Part shown: piece by piece, positions 53,648 to 63,115 of the stretch
Layout: each line of letters starts with the position of its first letter
How positions within the stretch are numbered: the first letter of the stretch is position 1
Origin: Bacteroidales bacterium Phil12
Lineage (GTDB): Bacteria > Bacteroidota > Bacteroidia > Bacteroidales > P3
Length of the DNA stretch: 64,000 nt
NCBI GenBank assembly: GCA_002633275.1
Contig: NWBO01000158.1
Location: forward strand, 310,001 to 374,000
Direction: 5' to 3'
The notes under the pieces: model-generated
Seen by the model: only the letters and a program-made list of their open reading frames with translations
What the model was told of the DNA's origin: nothing
Databases searched by the model: none
Translations under genes and position numbers: made by a program

Positions 53648-55870
53648 ATGTATATCGTTGATGACAAAGCCGAAAAAATAGAGATACTTTCTCGTTATCG
53701 CAAACTGATGAAAATTGTTTGGAACAGCGCATCGAAAGAAGAGTTGTTGATGATACGCAAGGCTTTTACCGTTGCTGTCAATGCTCACGAGGGTGCAAGG
53801 CGAAAATCCGGCGAACCATATATCTATCACCCGTTGGAAGTTGCGAGAATAGCGGGAGAAGACCTCTCTTTGGGACCAACGGCAATCGTTTGTGCATTGC
53901 TACACGATGTTGTCGAAGATACGGAATATACGTTGGAGGATATAAAGAATATTTTTAATGAAAAAGTAGCCTTTATCGTCGATGGCCTTACCAAAATCAA
54001 AGATGTATATGACCATAACTCCCAATCAATCCAAAGCGAGACGTTTAGAAAACTTTTGATTGCGATGGGCGATGATGTACGAGTGATTTTAATAAAGCTA
54101 TGCGACAGATTACACAATATGCGAACGCTTGGCTCTATGAAACCCGCCAAACAACTCAAAATAGCAAGCGAAACGCAGTTCCTTTACGTGCCGTTGGCTC
54201 ACAGACTCGGGCTTTATGCTTTCAAACAAGAATTGGAAGACCTTTCGACGAAATACTTAAACCCTGCCGCTTACAATGAAATATGTACAAAACTGCAAGA
54301 TACAAAAGAAGAAAGGGAATCCTTTGTCAGAGAATTTTGCGAGCCTATCAAAAAAGTTTTGAAAGAAAAAAACTACGATTTTACCATTTCTTCGAGGGTT
54401 AAAAGCATTACTTCCATTATCGGAAAGATTGAAAAGAAAGGCGTTAAGTTTGAAGAAATCTACGATATATTTGCAATACGTATCATATTGAACGTTCCGC
54501 AGGATTATGAGAAAGAAGCGTGTTTCGGAGTGTATAGTATTATTTCTTCTATGTATCAGCAACGAAAGGATAGGTTCAGAGACTGGCTTACCACCCCTAA
54601 AAACAATGGCTACGAGGCACTGCACACAACGGTTATGAGCAAACAAGGCAAATGGGTGGAAATTCAGATACGCAGTAAGCGTATGGACGAGATTGCCGAG
54701 ACGGGTCTTGCGGCTCATTATAAATATAAAGAAGTCAAAGAGGGCGAATTGGACGAGAATTTGGACAATTGGCTTAGTAAGATACGCACTCTGTTGGATA
54801 ATCAAAACACAACGGCTGTGGATTTCGTTAATGATTTCAAGATGAATATTGTTACCGATGAAATAACCGTCTTTACGCCAAAAGGTGAGAGTATATTGCT
54901 CCCGTTCAATAGCAGTGTATTGGATTTTGCGTTTAATATAGATACGGATTTGGGACTGAACTGTATCGGTGCGAAAGTCAATTACAAGGTTGTCCCTATT
55001 GACTATCGTTTGCATAGTGCCGACCAAGTGGAGATTATTACTTCGAGAATTGCTCACCCCGAAGAAAAATGGCTGCAATATGTTCGCTCTCCAAAGGCAA
55101 TAAAAGAGATAAAACATTATGTGGATACCTACAAACAAGGCTTTACCGATGCCGGCAGGGAGAACTTGAAGAAAAAGTTTTCAAGTCTTAAAGTCGGTTG
55201 GAATGATGAAAATCTGCAACGTTTGATAAAAAACGCAAATGCAAAAGATTTAACCGATTTGTTTTATAAAGCATTCTATGACGAGATTACCGACAATATG
55301 ATAAAATCCTGTGAAGAGAAAAACAACGATAACTCTTCCTGGATATTCTTGCGTAATCCTTTCAAAAAGAAAAATAAAACCGAACTAACACTGAGAGAAC
55401 AGATAGCCGCCCAGATACAAGAAAATCCCGAGCAGTTATTGATGAAACAAGATATTGATAAATTGCCTTACCGAACTGCCGAATGTTGCAATCCTTTACC
55501 GGGTGATGACGTGGTGGGACTTATCCGCGAGGGAGCAATTGAAGTACATCGTACTTCTTGCAAACACGCCGTCGATGAGATGAGTAAATACGGACATCAC
55601 ATTGTAAAAGCCAAGTGGAGAGAAAATGAAAAAATATCTTTCCTTGCAGGTATCAAAATCAAAGGTATCGACCGCAAAGGACTTTTGCAAGAAATGGCAA
55701 GAGTTATCAGTGATGTGTGGAATATCAATATACGTTCCTTGGCAATGGAAAGCAGTGAGGGAACTTTTGAAGGTACAATGATGGTTTATATCTCAAACAC
55801 CGACAACCTTTCCAATCTTATGGAAAACATTTCCAAGATAGAAGGTATAGAGAGTGTAATAAGAATTTAA
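53648..55870 (+). CDS. rel: Bifunctional (p)ppGpp synthetase/hydrolase, RelA/SpoT family
   Basis: From the ATG at 53648 the 740-residue product has the hydrolase HD domain first (YIYHPLEVARI, LLHDVVEDTEYT, about residues 55-95), with intact His and Asp ligands. The synthetase domain follows (about 240-360: SRVKSITSIIGKIEKKG, IFAIRIIL, DWLTTPKNNGYEALHT), then TGS (DEITVFTPKGES), a helical/zinc-finger region with conserved Cys/His (AECCNPLPGDDVVG, HRTSCKHA) and a C-terminal ACT domain. Both active sites look intact, so it should make and degrade the stringent alarmone in response to amino acid starvation on the ribosome. Confidence 0.95.
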   Translation: MYIVDDKAEKIEILSRYRKLMKIVWNSASKEELLMIRKAFTVAVNAHEGARRKSGEPYIYHPLEVARIAGEDLSLGPTAIVCALLHDVVEDTEYTLEDIKNIFNEKVAFIVDGLTKIKDVYDHNSQSIQSETFRKLLIAMGDDVRVILIKLCDRLHNMRTLGSMKPAKQLKIASETQFLYVPLAHRLGLYAFKQELEDLSTKYLNPAAYNEICTKLQDTKEERESFVREFCEPIKKVLKEKNYDFTISSRVKSITSIIGKIEKKGVKFEEIYDIFAIRIILNVPQDYEKEACFGVYSIISSMYQQRKDRFRDWLTTPKNNGYEALHTTVMSKQGKWVEIQIRSKRMDEIAETGLAAHYKYKEVKEGELDENLDNWLSKIRTLLDNQNTTAVDFVNDFKMNIVTDEITVFTPKGESILLPFNSSVLDFAFNIDTDLGLNCIGAKVNYKVVPIDYRLHSADQVEIITSRIAHPEEKWLQYVRSPKAIKEIKHYVDTYKQGFTDAGRENLKKKFSSLKVGWNDENLQRLIKNANAKDLTDLFYKAFYDEITDNMIKSCEEKNNDNSSWIFLRNPFKKKNKTELTLREQIAAQIQENPEQLLMKQDIDKLPYRTAECCNPLPGDDVVGLIREGAIEVHRTSCKHAVDEMSKYGHHIVKAKWRENEKISFLAGIKIKGIDRKGLLQEMARVISDVWNINIRSLAMESSEGTFEGTMMVYISNTDNLSNLMENISKIEGIESVIRI

Positions 55871-55902
55871 TAGAAGTCTTTGTTTATTTTTGTGATTGCA
55901 GT

Positions 55903-56085
55903 ATGCACTTTGTTAATGTTAAGCATATTTTGACTGCTGCCTATAACGGAATGAATGTTTATAGAGGCTGTACTTATGGTTGTGTATATTGCGACACGAA
56001 AAGCTCTTGTTATGGTTTCAATCACGCTATGGAAGACGTGGAAGTCAAACAAAATGCGGTAGAATTGTTAGATAAAAATTCTTAA
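55903..56085 (+). pseudogene. Truncated radical SAM protein (SPL family), N-terminal fragment
   Basis: The 60-residue frame begins MHFVNVKHILTAAYNGMNVYRGCTYGCVYCDTKS, matching the start of spore-photoproduct-lyase-like radical SAM proteins, with the CxxxCxxC cluster motif (CTYGCVYC) and FNHAMEDVEVKQNAVELL. The full family is around 280-300 residues; here a stop appears after LLDKNS and the next 22 bases lead straight to the convergent gene. I see no continuation in another frame. It is probably the remains of a gene removed by deletion, though a very short expressed peptide is not excluded. Confidence 0.7.
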
Positions 56086-56107
56086 ACACAAGTTCCTGAT
56101 ATCATTT

Positions 56108-56968
56108 CTATTTTTTTACCTCTTTATCAATCTTTTCAAAAAACGTTTTTTTCAAAATATTTTTGCAGTCTTTCCATTCTATTGTGATTTCAGGCATACC
56201 ATAAGCATACGCCACAATCTCATATTGCTGATATATGAACGTCAATCCGTCTTTTGTGAAATAAGGTTCGGTTTGCGGCAAAATAATATTTTCTCTGTCG
56301 AACAAAAGTTCTCGCACATCGTTCTCTGTTTTCACTTCAAAATATTTGATAAGACCTTGTATGATATAATTCTTTAATACAACAGTATCCTCAATCATAT
56401 CACCCAAAACATATTTCTTTCCTGTGTTGTTATCAAAAACAGAAGTCAAAACAATTGTCGAACCATGCGCTCCACCGGTATAAATATAGTTTGTGTTTAT
56501 CATACTTGTAATATTCTTTCCCAAGAATGTTACTTTCACTTCGTCTTCACAACCAAAGGAAGCCGAACTTATTGAAATCAATTCTTCAATATCCTTTTTG
56601 CTCGGCATTCTTTTAGTCATATAATACTTGGCAACGGCTTTGGCATCATTCTTATCTCCATTAAAGATTTTTATTTCGCCATTCTCAACAAAAGGATTAT
56701 TATTCAAAATCGTATCAACCCACATCCTTATCGAATCGATATAAACCGCATTACCCTTAACAGGATACGCCAAAGAGATTTTATTCTCAAAGCCCTTGCC
56801 TGCTATTGAATCATTAACGGTTACAAACTCTATGTGATTGGTTTCATTATTCGTTTCATCGGTTAAAGTATTCGTTTTTTCCGTCTTACTGCAAGAAACA
56901 AGCATCGATGACCCCATAACGATAAGTCCTAAAATCAGTGCCGTAAATTTTGTTATTTTCATATCCAT
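56108..56968 (-). CDS. RsiV-like lipoprotein (DUF3298, DUF4163)
   Basis: The 286-residue protein has a lipoprotein signal (FTALILGLIVMGSSMLVSC). The N-terminal mature part (ISLAYPVKGNAVYIDSIRMWVDTIL) is DUF4163-like, and the C-terminal half is DUF3298: NTNYIYTGGAHGSTIVLTSVFDNNTGKKYVLGDM and YFTKDGLTFIYQQYEIVAYAYGMPEITI. Related domains occur in the anti-sigma factor RsiV, where they bind lysozyme. Here there is no cytosolic anti-sigma part, so lysozyme binding or envelope sensing is only a possibility. It is divergent from the Sel1 gene. Confidence 0.82.
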   Translation of the reverse strand: MDMKITKFTALILGLIVMGSSMLVSCSKTEKTNTLTDETNNETNHIEFVTVNDSIAGKGFENKISLAYPVKGNAVYIDSIRMWVDTILNNNPFVENGEIKIFNGDKNDAKAVAKYYMTKRMPSKKDIEELISISSASFGCEDEVKVTFLGKNITSMINTNYIYTGGAHGSTIVLTSVFDNNTGKKYVLGDMIEDTVVLKNYIIQGLIKYFEVKTENDVRELLFDRENIILPQTEPYFTKDGLTFIYQQYEIVAYAYGMPEITIEWKDCKNILKKTFFEKIDKEVKK

Positions 56969-56985
56969 AAATGTTTTAATTGTTG

Positions 56986-56993
56986 CAAAATTA
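56986..56993 (-). promoter_or_regulatory. -7 box of the RsiV-like gene
   Basis: The minus strand reads TAATTTTG, 17 bases before the ATG, close to the divergent Sel1 promoter. Confidence 0.55.
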
Positions 56994-57037
56994 GAAAATA
57001 TTTCGGAGTTGTCGCAATAAAAAATATATTTTTTTCA

Positions 57038-57045
57038 TAATTTTG
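57038..57045 (+). promoter_or_regulatory. -7 box of the Sel1-repeat gene
   Basis: TAATTTTG lies 23 bases before the ATG. Confidence 0.55.
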
Positions 57046-57068
57046 CCGAAATTTTAATTATTGCCAAA

Positions 57069-57755
57069 ATGAAAAGACTGTTTTTTACAATTATAACTAT
57101 ATGCTGCTTTTTGAATGTTTATTCTCAAAAAGCGCAAGACTTCATTCAACGAGCCAATGAGGGCAGTGCAATAAGCCAATACAATTTAGGTGTTTGTTAT
57201 GACGACGGTTTGGGTGTTGAAGTCGATAAACAACAAGCCGTATATTGGTTGGAAAAAGCCGCCTTGCAAGATCACCCGAAGGCTATGTACAATCTCGGAG
57301 TGCATTACTTCAATGGCGATGGCGTCGATACCAATCAATATCTTGCCGTTATGTGGTACGAAAAGGCTGCCGAAAAAGGCGTTGTTGAGGCTATGTTAAA
57401 TCTCGGCAATTGCTTGAAAGACTCTATCGGTGGCACAAAAGATTACAAAAAAGCGGTCAAATGGCTCACCAAAGCACACGAAAACGGTAACAAATATGCT
57501 GCTTTAAGTCTCGGATATTGTTATTTTGACGGTCTTGGTGTAAGAACAAACGCCACCAAGGCTTGCAAACTTTGGCAGGAGGCTGCCGAAAACGATATAG
57601 CCGAAGCTCAGTATAACCTTGCAACGTGCTACGAAGAGGGTATCGGTGTTGAACAAGATATTATCCAAAGCGTGTATTGGTACACCCAATCCTCACAAAA
57701 CGGCTACCAACAAGCCACAGACAGATTGAAAGCATTCAAAAAGAAACATAAATAA
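57069..57755 (+). CDS. Secreted Sel1-like repeat protein
   Basis: The 228-residue protein has a signal peptide (MKRLFFTIITICCFLNVYSQ) followed by five to six Sel1-like repeats of about 36 residues with the signature A(x)YNLGxxYxxGxGVxxDxxxAVxWxxKAA, as in AISQYNLGVCYDDGLGVEVD and AEAQYNLATCYEEGIGVEQD. Such solenoids act as protein-interaction scaffolds, often in the periplasm. The fourth repeat is irregular (SIGGTKDYKKAVKWLTKAHE). Partners are unknown. A repeat array follows the stop. Confidence 0.88.
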   Translation: MKRLFFTIITICCFLNVYSQKAQDFIQRANEGSAISQYNLGVCYDDGLGVEVDKQQAVYWLEKAALQDHPKAMYNLGVHYFNGDGVDTNQYLAVMWYEKAAEKGVVEAMLNLGNCLKDSIGGTKDYKKAVKWLTKAHENGNKYAALSLGYCYFDGLGVRTNATKACKLWQEAAENDIAEAQYNLATCYEEGIGVEQDIIQSVYWYTQSSQNGYQQATDRLKAFKKKHK

Positions 57756-57766
57756 TAAAAAAACGA

Positions 57767-57850
57767 CATCTCATACTAACAAATTAGTGTCTCTAATCAT
57801 TTTACTGATGTTAAACATTATTTTATCAGTGTTTAACACTAATTCACTAA
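57767..57850. repeat. 21-bp-period word array, 4 units
   Basis: Units start at 57767 (CATCTCATAC), 57788 (TGTCTCTAAT), 57809 (TGTTAAACAT) and 57830 (TGTTTAACAC). The rest of the gap to dapB (57851-58068) is AT-rich with the dapB promoter at its end. Confidence 0.75.
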
Positions 57851-58030
57851 AAATACATATCTTTTTTTGCATCTCAAACACTACTCTATCAAGCAACCAA
57901 ATCATTAATTTTTTAAGGCTAAACGCTATTTTCTTTTAACAAAACAATGATTTTTATTGTCTTTTTCACAAACTTTGAAAAAGCAAAATAAAATTTTTAT
58001 GTAAAATAGTTTTTCTTGGTATTATTTGCT

Positions 58031-58038
58031 TAACTTTG
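58031..58038 (+). promoter_or_regulatory. -7 box of the dapB promoter
   Basis: TAACTTTG matches TAnnTTTG and is 30 bases before the ATG at 58069. Confidence 0.6.
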
Positions 58039-58068
58039 CAAACGTATTTTTGTAAAACTTTTTTTGGT

Positions 58069-58785
58069 ATGAATATATTGATTATAGGTTACGGCAAAAT
58101 GGGTCGTGAGATTGAACGCACGGCATTGCAAAGAGGTCATAAAATTACAGGAATTATCGATTTGAACGATAGTTTCGACAAGATAAATCCGCAAAACATC
58201 GATGTGGCGATAGAATTTACAACGCCCTCGTCAGCAATAAACAATTTCAGTGAATGTTTCAAAAGAAATATTCCGCTTGTTTGCGGTACAACGGGCTGGT
58301 ATGATGAATTGAATAACATAAAACAAAGAGTGGAAACGGAACATCAGAGTTTTCTTTACTCATCGAATTTTGCGATAGGCGTATATCTGTTCAGGCAACT
58401 CAATATTTATCTTGCCAAGATAATGAACTCTTATAAGGATTACACTCCTTCGATAACCGAAATACACCATATTCATAAGAAAGACGCTCCTTCCGGAACT
58501 GCAATCACTTTGGCACATGACCTTTTAAGCAATTACGATAATATCAAGACTTGGGCAAAAGACATCAAGGGAGACGAAAGCATTATGCCCGTCAATTCGG
58601 TTCGTAAAGGCGAAGAATTTGGAACGCATATCATTTCATACGACAGCGATTGCGATATTTTGGAAATCAAACACACTGCAAAAAATCGTAAGGGCTTGGC
58701 TTTGGGTGCTGTCTTGGGTGCAGAATTTCTTTTTGGCAAGAAAGGATTTTACACTATGGACGACCTTATGAATAGTATTAAATAA
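58069..58785 (+). CDS. dapB: 4-hydroxy-tetrahydrodipicolinate reductase
   Basis: From the ATG at 58069 the 238-residue protein starts MNILIIGYGKMGREIERTA with the GYGKMG dinucleotide motif. VAIEFTTPSSAINNF, VCGTTGWY and the signature EIHHIHKKDAPSGTAITLA (catalytic His and Lys) follow. It makes tetrahydrodipicolinate for lysine and diaminopimelate. It is the short form common in Bacteroidota. No other dap gene is adjacent. The start fits the family; 11 upstream in-frame codons do not. Confidence 0.95.
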   Translation: MNILIIGYGKMGREIERTALQRGHKITGIIDLNDSFDKINPQNIDVAIEFTTPSSAINNFSECFKRNIPLVCGTTGWYDELNNIKQRVETEHQSFLYSSNFAIGVYLFRQLNIYLAKIMNSYKDYTPSITEIHHIHKKDAPSGTAITLAHDLLSNYDNIKTWAKDIKGDESIMPVNSVRKGEEFGTHIISYDSDCDILEIKHTAKNRKGLALGAVLGAEFLFGKKGFYTMDDLMNSIK

Positions 58786-58834
58786 GAAAAACACAAAACA
58801 ATTAATAAAAGCAATAAGACGATAATAAAATATT

Positions 58835-59791
58835 ATGAATTACTCGATAGGTATAGATATAGGAGGAACAAACACAGAGTTTGGTTTGGTTGATGAAAAG
58901 GGAACAATAATCCAAAGAGAGAAATTAAAGACTAAGGATTTTTCAACTACCGATGATTACCTGAAAGCCTTAACTGCAAAAATAGAACTGCTTGCCGATA
59001 GCGTAAGAGAAGAAAACCTTATCTTGGGTGTAGGCATCGGCGCGCCGAATGGCAATTATTATCACGGAACCATTGAATACGCTCCTAATTTACCGTTCAA
59101 AGGCATTGTGAATTTGAAGAATAATTTGGAGGTATTACTATTGAAAGACGGATATAACCTGAAAGTTACCGTTACCAATGATGCCAATGCAGCCGCAATA
59201 GGAGAAATGATTTACGGAAATGCAAAAGATATAAAGGATTTTATTATGATTACTTTGGGTACGGGTGTCGGCAGCGGTATTGTGGTAGATGGCAAATTGG
59301 TTTATGGTCATACAGGCTTTGCCGGTGAAGTCGGACATTCTATAATAGACATCAACGGAAGACAATGTAACTGCGGAAGAAGAGGTTGCGTTGAAAGATA
59401 CGCTTCTGCAACAGGTATTGTCATAACTGTTAAAGAGATGCTTCAAAATTTCGACAAACCGTCCGTACTTAGGGACTTGGATTTTGATTCCATAACAAGC
59501 AAGGATATTTATGATGCAGCCGTCAAAGGAGACTGTATTGCGTTGGATTGTTTTGATTACACGGCAAAGATGTTAGCCGTTGGCATTGCCAATGCGTGTG
59601 AGATAACTTCGCCGCAAAAAGTTTTTCTGTTCGGGGGATTATCAAAGGCGGGCAATTATTTACTTACGCCTTTAAGCAAATATCTTAACGAGTATTTGTA
59701 TTCAACATTCCAAAATACGATAACCATTGAACTTTCGGACTTAAAAGAAACCGATGCAGCCTTATTGGGCGCTGCGGCTCTTTGTTTTTAA
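58835..59791 (+). CDS. ROK-family sugar kinase (glucokinase-like)
   Basis: The 318-residue protein has the ATP loop GIDIGGTNTEFGLVDEKG, GIGAPNGNYYHG, the catalytic region VTNDANAAAIGEMIYG, LGTGVGSGIVVDGKLVYG, GEVGHSII and the ROK zinc motif CNCGRRGCVERYAS. It probably phosphorylates glucose, mannose or an N-acetylhexosamine in the cytosol. It sits between dapB and a beta-mannosidase gene on the same strand, with short gaps. A role in using released mannose or GlcNAc is plausible but unproven. Confidence 0.9.
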   Translation: MNYSIGIDIGGTNTEFGLVDEKGTIIQREKLKTKDFSTTDDYLKALTAKIELLADSVREENLILGVGIGAPNGNYYHGTIEYAPNLPFKGIVNLKNNLEVLLLKDGYNLKVTVTNDANAAAIGEMIYGNAKDIKDFIMITLGTGVGSGIVVDGKLVYGHTGFAGEVGHSIIDINGRQCNCGRRGCVERYASATGIVITVKEMLQNFDKPSVLRDLDFDSITSKDIYDAAVKGDCIALDCFDYTAKMLAVGIANACEITSPQKVFLFGGLSKAGNYLLTPLSKYLNEYLYSTFQNTITIELSDLKETDAALLGAAALCF

Positions 59792-59842
59792 TATTTTAAA
59801 GCAGTATCATTATTCCAAATTTCAAAAAGATTATAAAATAAA

Positions 59843-62146
59843 ATGAAACGCCTGTTTATTGTTGCCTTGTTGTTGGTAACAACGATATGTTCCGCTCAAA
59901 GTACGGATATTGCGATAGAGAATGTAATTTTTTTCTACAACGCCACTCTGACGGATAACAAGGATGTAACTTGCAAGGATTTTGATATGGATTTTCATAT
60001 CAATACTTATGATATTCTGCAAGCCAACGGAGTTATAGACTCTATGTTTGTCCGCACCAATGAAAAACAATTGGAAAATATCGACAATCGCAATTGGACT
60101 TACAAATGTGAATTTAATATTACCAAACAACAGCTGAAAAAAGACCTTATAAATCTCAATATTCAGAACCTTGACGGAAATTGCTCCATATATATCAACA
60201 AGAAATTCGTTAAAAAATATAACAATTCGTTTGTTGATTATTGCGACAACGTCAAAAAATTCCTTAAAAAAGGTAAAAACACAATTGAATTGCGCTTTAC
60301 TCCAAAGGATTCCATACGTATGAATCAGCGTTCGCCACAATATCTTTACGGTTGGGACTGGCATCCGAAAACATTGGCACCACGTATCAACGCCATATAT
60401 CTTACTTGCGAAGACGATGAACCTTATGTAAATTATGCCAATATTCAAACAAAGAGCATAACATTAAACTCCGATAGTACTTACAGAGGAGAAATGCTTT
60501 TGAACGTTCATTTTCGCAAACCGTTGAAAGAAAAACACACTTTGAGACTAAGCAAATACGACAGCATCGCTTATATCGACAATACCATTGGTGAAGATGT
60601 TGTTTTCACATTGGAACCGAATAATTCCGGGTATTATTCATTTGATTTCACTATCGACAATGCTCGTTTGTGGTATCCCAATCTTATGGGCGAACAAAAT
60701 CTTTACAGTGCCAATCTTTCTGTTGAAAACAAATCCGATTCGTACCATCAACGGACTATTCTATTCGGTATTCGCACCATAGAACTTGTTCGTGATAAAG
60801 ATTCTATCGGCGAGAGTTTTTATTTCAAAATCAACGGCGAGGAATTTTTTGCAAAAGGTGCCAATTACATTATGACTTATGCCGACCCACAAAACGATGT
60901 CGCAATGGCGTCAAGTGCCAATATGAATATGCTTAGAATTTGGGGAGGCAGCGATTACGGAAGCGATGATTTTTTCAATCTTTGCGACCGCTATGGCATT
61001 TTGGTATGGCAGGACTATCCTTTTGCGTGTGAAATGTATCCAACAGACGAACAATTTATAAACAATGTCAAACAAGAAGCCACTCAAAACCTTATGCGCA
61101 TTTCCACTCACCCGTCATTGGCTTTGATTTGCGGCAATAACGAAATTTGGGAAGGTTGGAATCATTGGGGTTGGAAAGATTTGGTCAAAGACACTATTCA
61201 GGCAGTTAAAGACTACGACTATCTATTCAAGGAAGTTTTGGGCGGAATAGCGAAACAATATGTTCCTACGATAGACTACATACACTCCTCCCCTGTCAAT
61301 CACGGTTGGGGAAGTGAGAGAAGTCGCACACACGGAGACTGCCATTATTGGGGTGTTTGGTGGGCGGATTCTAATTTTGAGACTTATACTCACAAAATTC
61401 CGAGATTTGCTTCCGAATATGGTTTCCAAGGAGCTATGAATCCCGAAACGGCGGAAAAATACTGCTCGCATCCTTACACCAAAGACAATGAAGATTTTGC
61501 CATTCATCAGAAACACCCTCGCGGATTTGAATTAATTGAAAACAGAATAAAAGAATGGTTCGGCGATTACAAAGACGATGACCAATATATTTTGTATTCA
61601 CAACTGACTCAACAGGAGGCTTTGAAAATTGCCGTTGAAGCTCATCGTCAGCACAAACCATATTGTATGGGCAGTTTGTTTTGGCAATTCAACGACCCAT
61701 ATCCGTCCATTGCTTGGGGATGTATAGAAGCCAACGGCGAGCCTAAGCCTGCATATTATACGGCACAAAAAGTTTTTCAACCCGTTATATTCGCCATTGA
61801 CAAGACTTGTCCTGACAGCATAAAGATATACGCTTGCAGCGATTTGGCAACAGATACTGTTTTGACCTTCAAATTAAAAATACAGAACCAAAACGACGCT
61901 ATTCATTACTTACATATCTCTGAGAAAAAGCCATTGAAAGCACAGCGAACGATACTTTTAACTTCTATTGCCTACAAAGATATCAAAAACTTCGATGCAA
62001 CTAAGGATTATTTATGGGTTGAGGGTTTTTACGGCGATGAATTTATCAGCGATTATGCCTTTTTCTGTTATCCGAAAGACTACATCGATTTCACCAAATA
62101 CCTTGAAGTTTTAGACGAATACTATTTTCCGGAAGAAGAGGAATAA
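59843..62146 (+). CDS. Secreted beta-mannosidase, GH family 2
   Basis: The 767-residue protein has a signal peptide (MKRLFIVALLLVTTICSAQ). A galactose-binding-like domain (about 60-170) and the Ig-like domain precede the TIM barrel. The acid/base Glu is in ALICGNNEIWEGWNHWGW and the nucleophile Glu in PRFASEYGFQGAMNPET. NMNMLRIWGGSDYGSDDFF and MGSLFWQFNDPYPSIAWG also match beta-mannosidases. It removes terminal beta-mannose from plant mannans or N-glycan cores in the periplasm. At 767 residues it is somewhat short; the C-terminal domains look reduced. It may feed the ROK kinase upstream. Confidence 0.9.
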   Translation: MKRLFIVALLLVTTICSAQSTDIAIENVIFFYNATLTDNKDVTCKDFDMDFHINTYDILQANGVIDSMFVRTNEKQLENIDNRNWTYKCEFNITKQQLKKDLINLNIQNLDGNCSIYINKKFVKKYNNSFVDYCDNVKKFLKKGKNTIELRFTPKDSIRMNQRSPQYLYGWDWHPKTLAPRINAIYLTCEDDEPYVNYANIQTKSITLNSDSTYRGEMLLNVHFRKPLKEKHTLRLSKYDSIAYIDNTIGEDVVFTLEPNNSGYYSFDFTIDNARLWYPNLMGEQNLYSANLSVENKSDSYHQRTILFGIRTIELVRDKDSIGESFYFKINGEEFFAKGANYIMTYADPQNDVAMASSANMNMLRIWGGSDYGSDDFFNLCDRYGILVWQDYPFACEMYPTDEQFINNVKQEATQNLMRISTHPSLALICGNNEIWEGWNHWGWKDLVKDTIQAVKDYDYLFKEVLGGIAKQYVPTIDYIHSSPVNHGWGSERSRTHGDCHYWGVWWADSNFETYTHKIPRFASEYGFQGAMNPETAEKYCSHPYTKDNEDFAIHQKHPRGFELIENRIKEWFGDYKDDDQYILYSQLTQQEALKIAVEAHRQHKPYCMGSLFWQFNDPYPSIAWGCIEANGEPKPAYYTAQKVFQPVIFAIDKTCPDSIKIYACSDLATDTVLTFKLKIQNQNDAIHYLHISEKKPLKAQRTILLTSIAYKDIKNFDATKDYLWVEGFYGDEFISDYAFFCYPKDYIDFTKYLEVLDEYYFPEEEE

Positions 62147-62194
62147 AAATTATGTTTTACATAAATAAAATTAATTATCACACAATAAAAAAAC

Positions 62195-62813
62195 ATGGAC
62201 AACAATAATTATTCAACACCAAGAGAATACGAAGAGTTCGTAGGTAAACTTTTTTTAAGAAAAAGGCTATAAAGTGTCAATAACACCTTTATCAAATGAT
62301 TGAGGAATTGATACGATAGCAATAAAAGGAAAAGAGAAAATTGGAATCCAAACCAAAATGTATGGCAATTGTAACCGCAATGTAAATAGAAGAGTCGTAA
62401 TGGAACTTTACGGAGCAGCCACCTATCAGAATTGTACAAAAGCGGTTTTAGCTACCAACGGAGACGTTCTTCCTGATGCTAAAAAGTAGCGGATAAATAA
62501 TGTGGAAAGAATATATTATTCCATTAAAAGGGAAAACTCTGCAAAATTCCAGAGGAGACAACAAAACAATTAATGTGGATTCAAGTGACATAGAACGTTT
62601 AACATCTAATGGTAATAAAGGGACAATCAATATTGAAGGATTTGAGTTTGCGTATAATGAATTAATAATAAAGGTCAAGTTACAAGAGATTATATCAATC
62701 AGCAAGTTGATAAACGCTGTTCATCTGGCATTGTTTTAATTCTAAGTCAAGTACCATTTATTAAATTAAAAACTTCTCCACTGGAACTTTATTTATCAGA
62801 CTTTAACGAATAT
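62195..62813 (+). pseudogene. Decayed Mrr-type restriction endonuclease
   Basis: Pieces of one protein appear in order in different frames: MDNNNYSTPREYEEFVGKLF (62195 on), a shift at a T-run near 62250, EKGYKVSITPLSND, an in-frame TGA where Trp is expected, GIDTIAIKGKEKIGIQTKMYG (the D and QxK of the Mrr nuclease core), VVMELYGAATYQNCTKAVLATNGDVLPDAKK, another shift, YIIPLKGKTLQN, DIERLTSNGNKG, a further shift, and KGQVTRDYINQQ with SSGIVLILSQVPFIKL. At least three frameshifts and one stop show it is dead. Its 3' end runs into the MITE remnant at 62814. Confidence 0.75.
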
Positions 62814-62920
62814 GATGTGAGTTCGACGAAATTCATCAAAAAATTATAAGAAGATTAAATATTTGTAACACTCATATAATCTATGAATTTGTATAATTAA
62901 TATCTCATACGTTTTGTTCA
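62814..62920. mobile_element. Solo end of the MITE family
   Basis: GATGTGAGTTCGACGAAATT and the next about 90 bases match the left part of the 51341-51551 element with scattered substitutions and small deletions. There is no matching right end. The following stretch to 63115 shows only a promoter-like box. Confidence 0.65.
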
Positions 62921-63058
62921 ATTTCGCGACTTTCTTCCTTGAATCTATATTAACGAGTTTCTCTTTGCAAGAGTTATTTCTCGGGAATAAAAATAACAAA
63001 ATCTCATACGTATCACAGAATTTTTGTTCGCAATACCGCGTATTTCGAATAAATGTTT

Positions 63059-63066
63059 TAACTTTG
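63059..63066 (+). promoter_or_regulatory. -7 box upstream of the FkbH-like gene
   Basis: TAACTTTG matches TAnnTTTG, 49 bases before the ATG at 63116. Confidence 0.55.
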
Positions 63067-63115
63067 CACGCGAGAAAATATTAAAGCAAATAAAGTTTCT
63101 CTCACACGACAATAT

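Noticed and set aside
54257-55138. A 293-codon minus-strand frame opposite rel.
   Set aside because: It mirrors the conserved synthetase and TGS domains of rel; its protein shows no domain.
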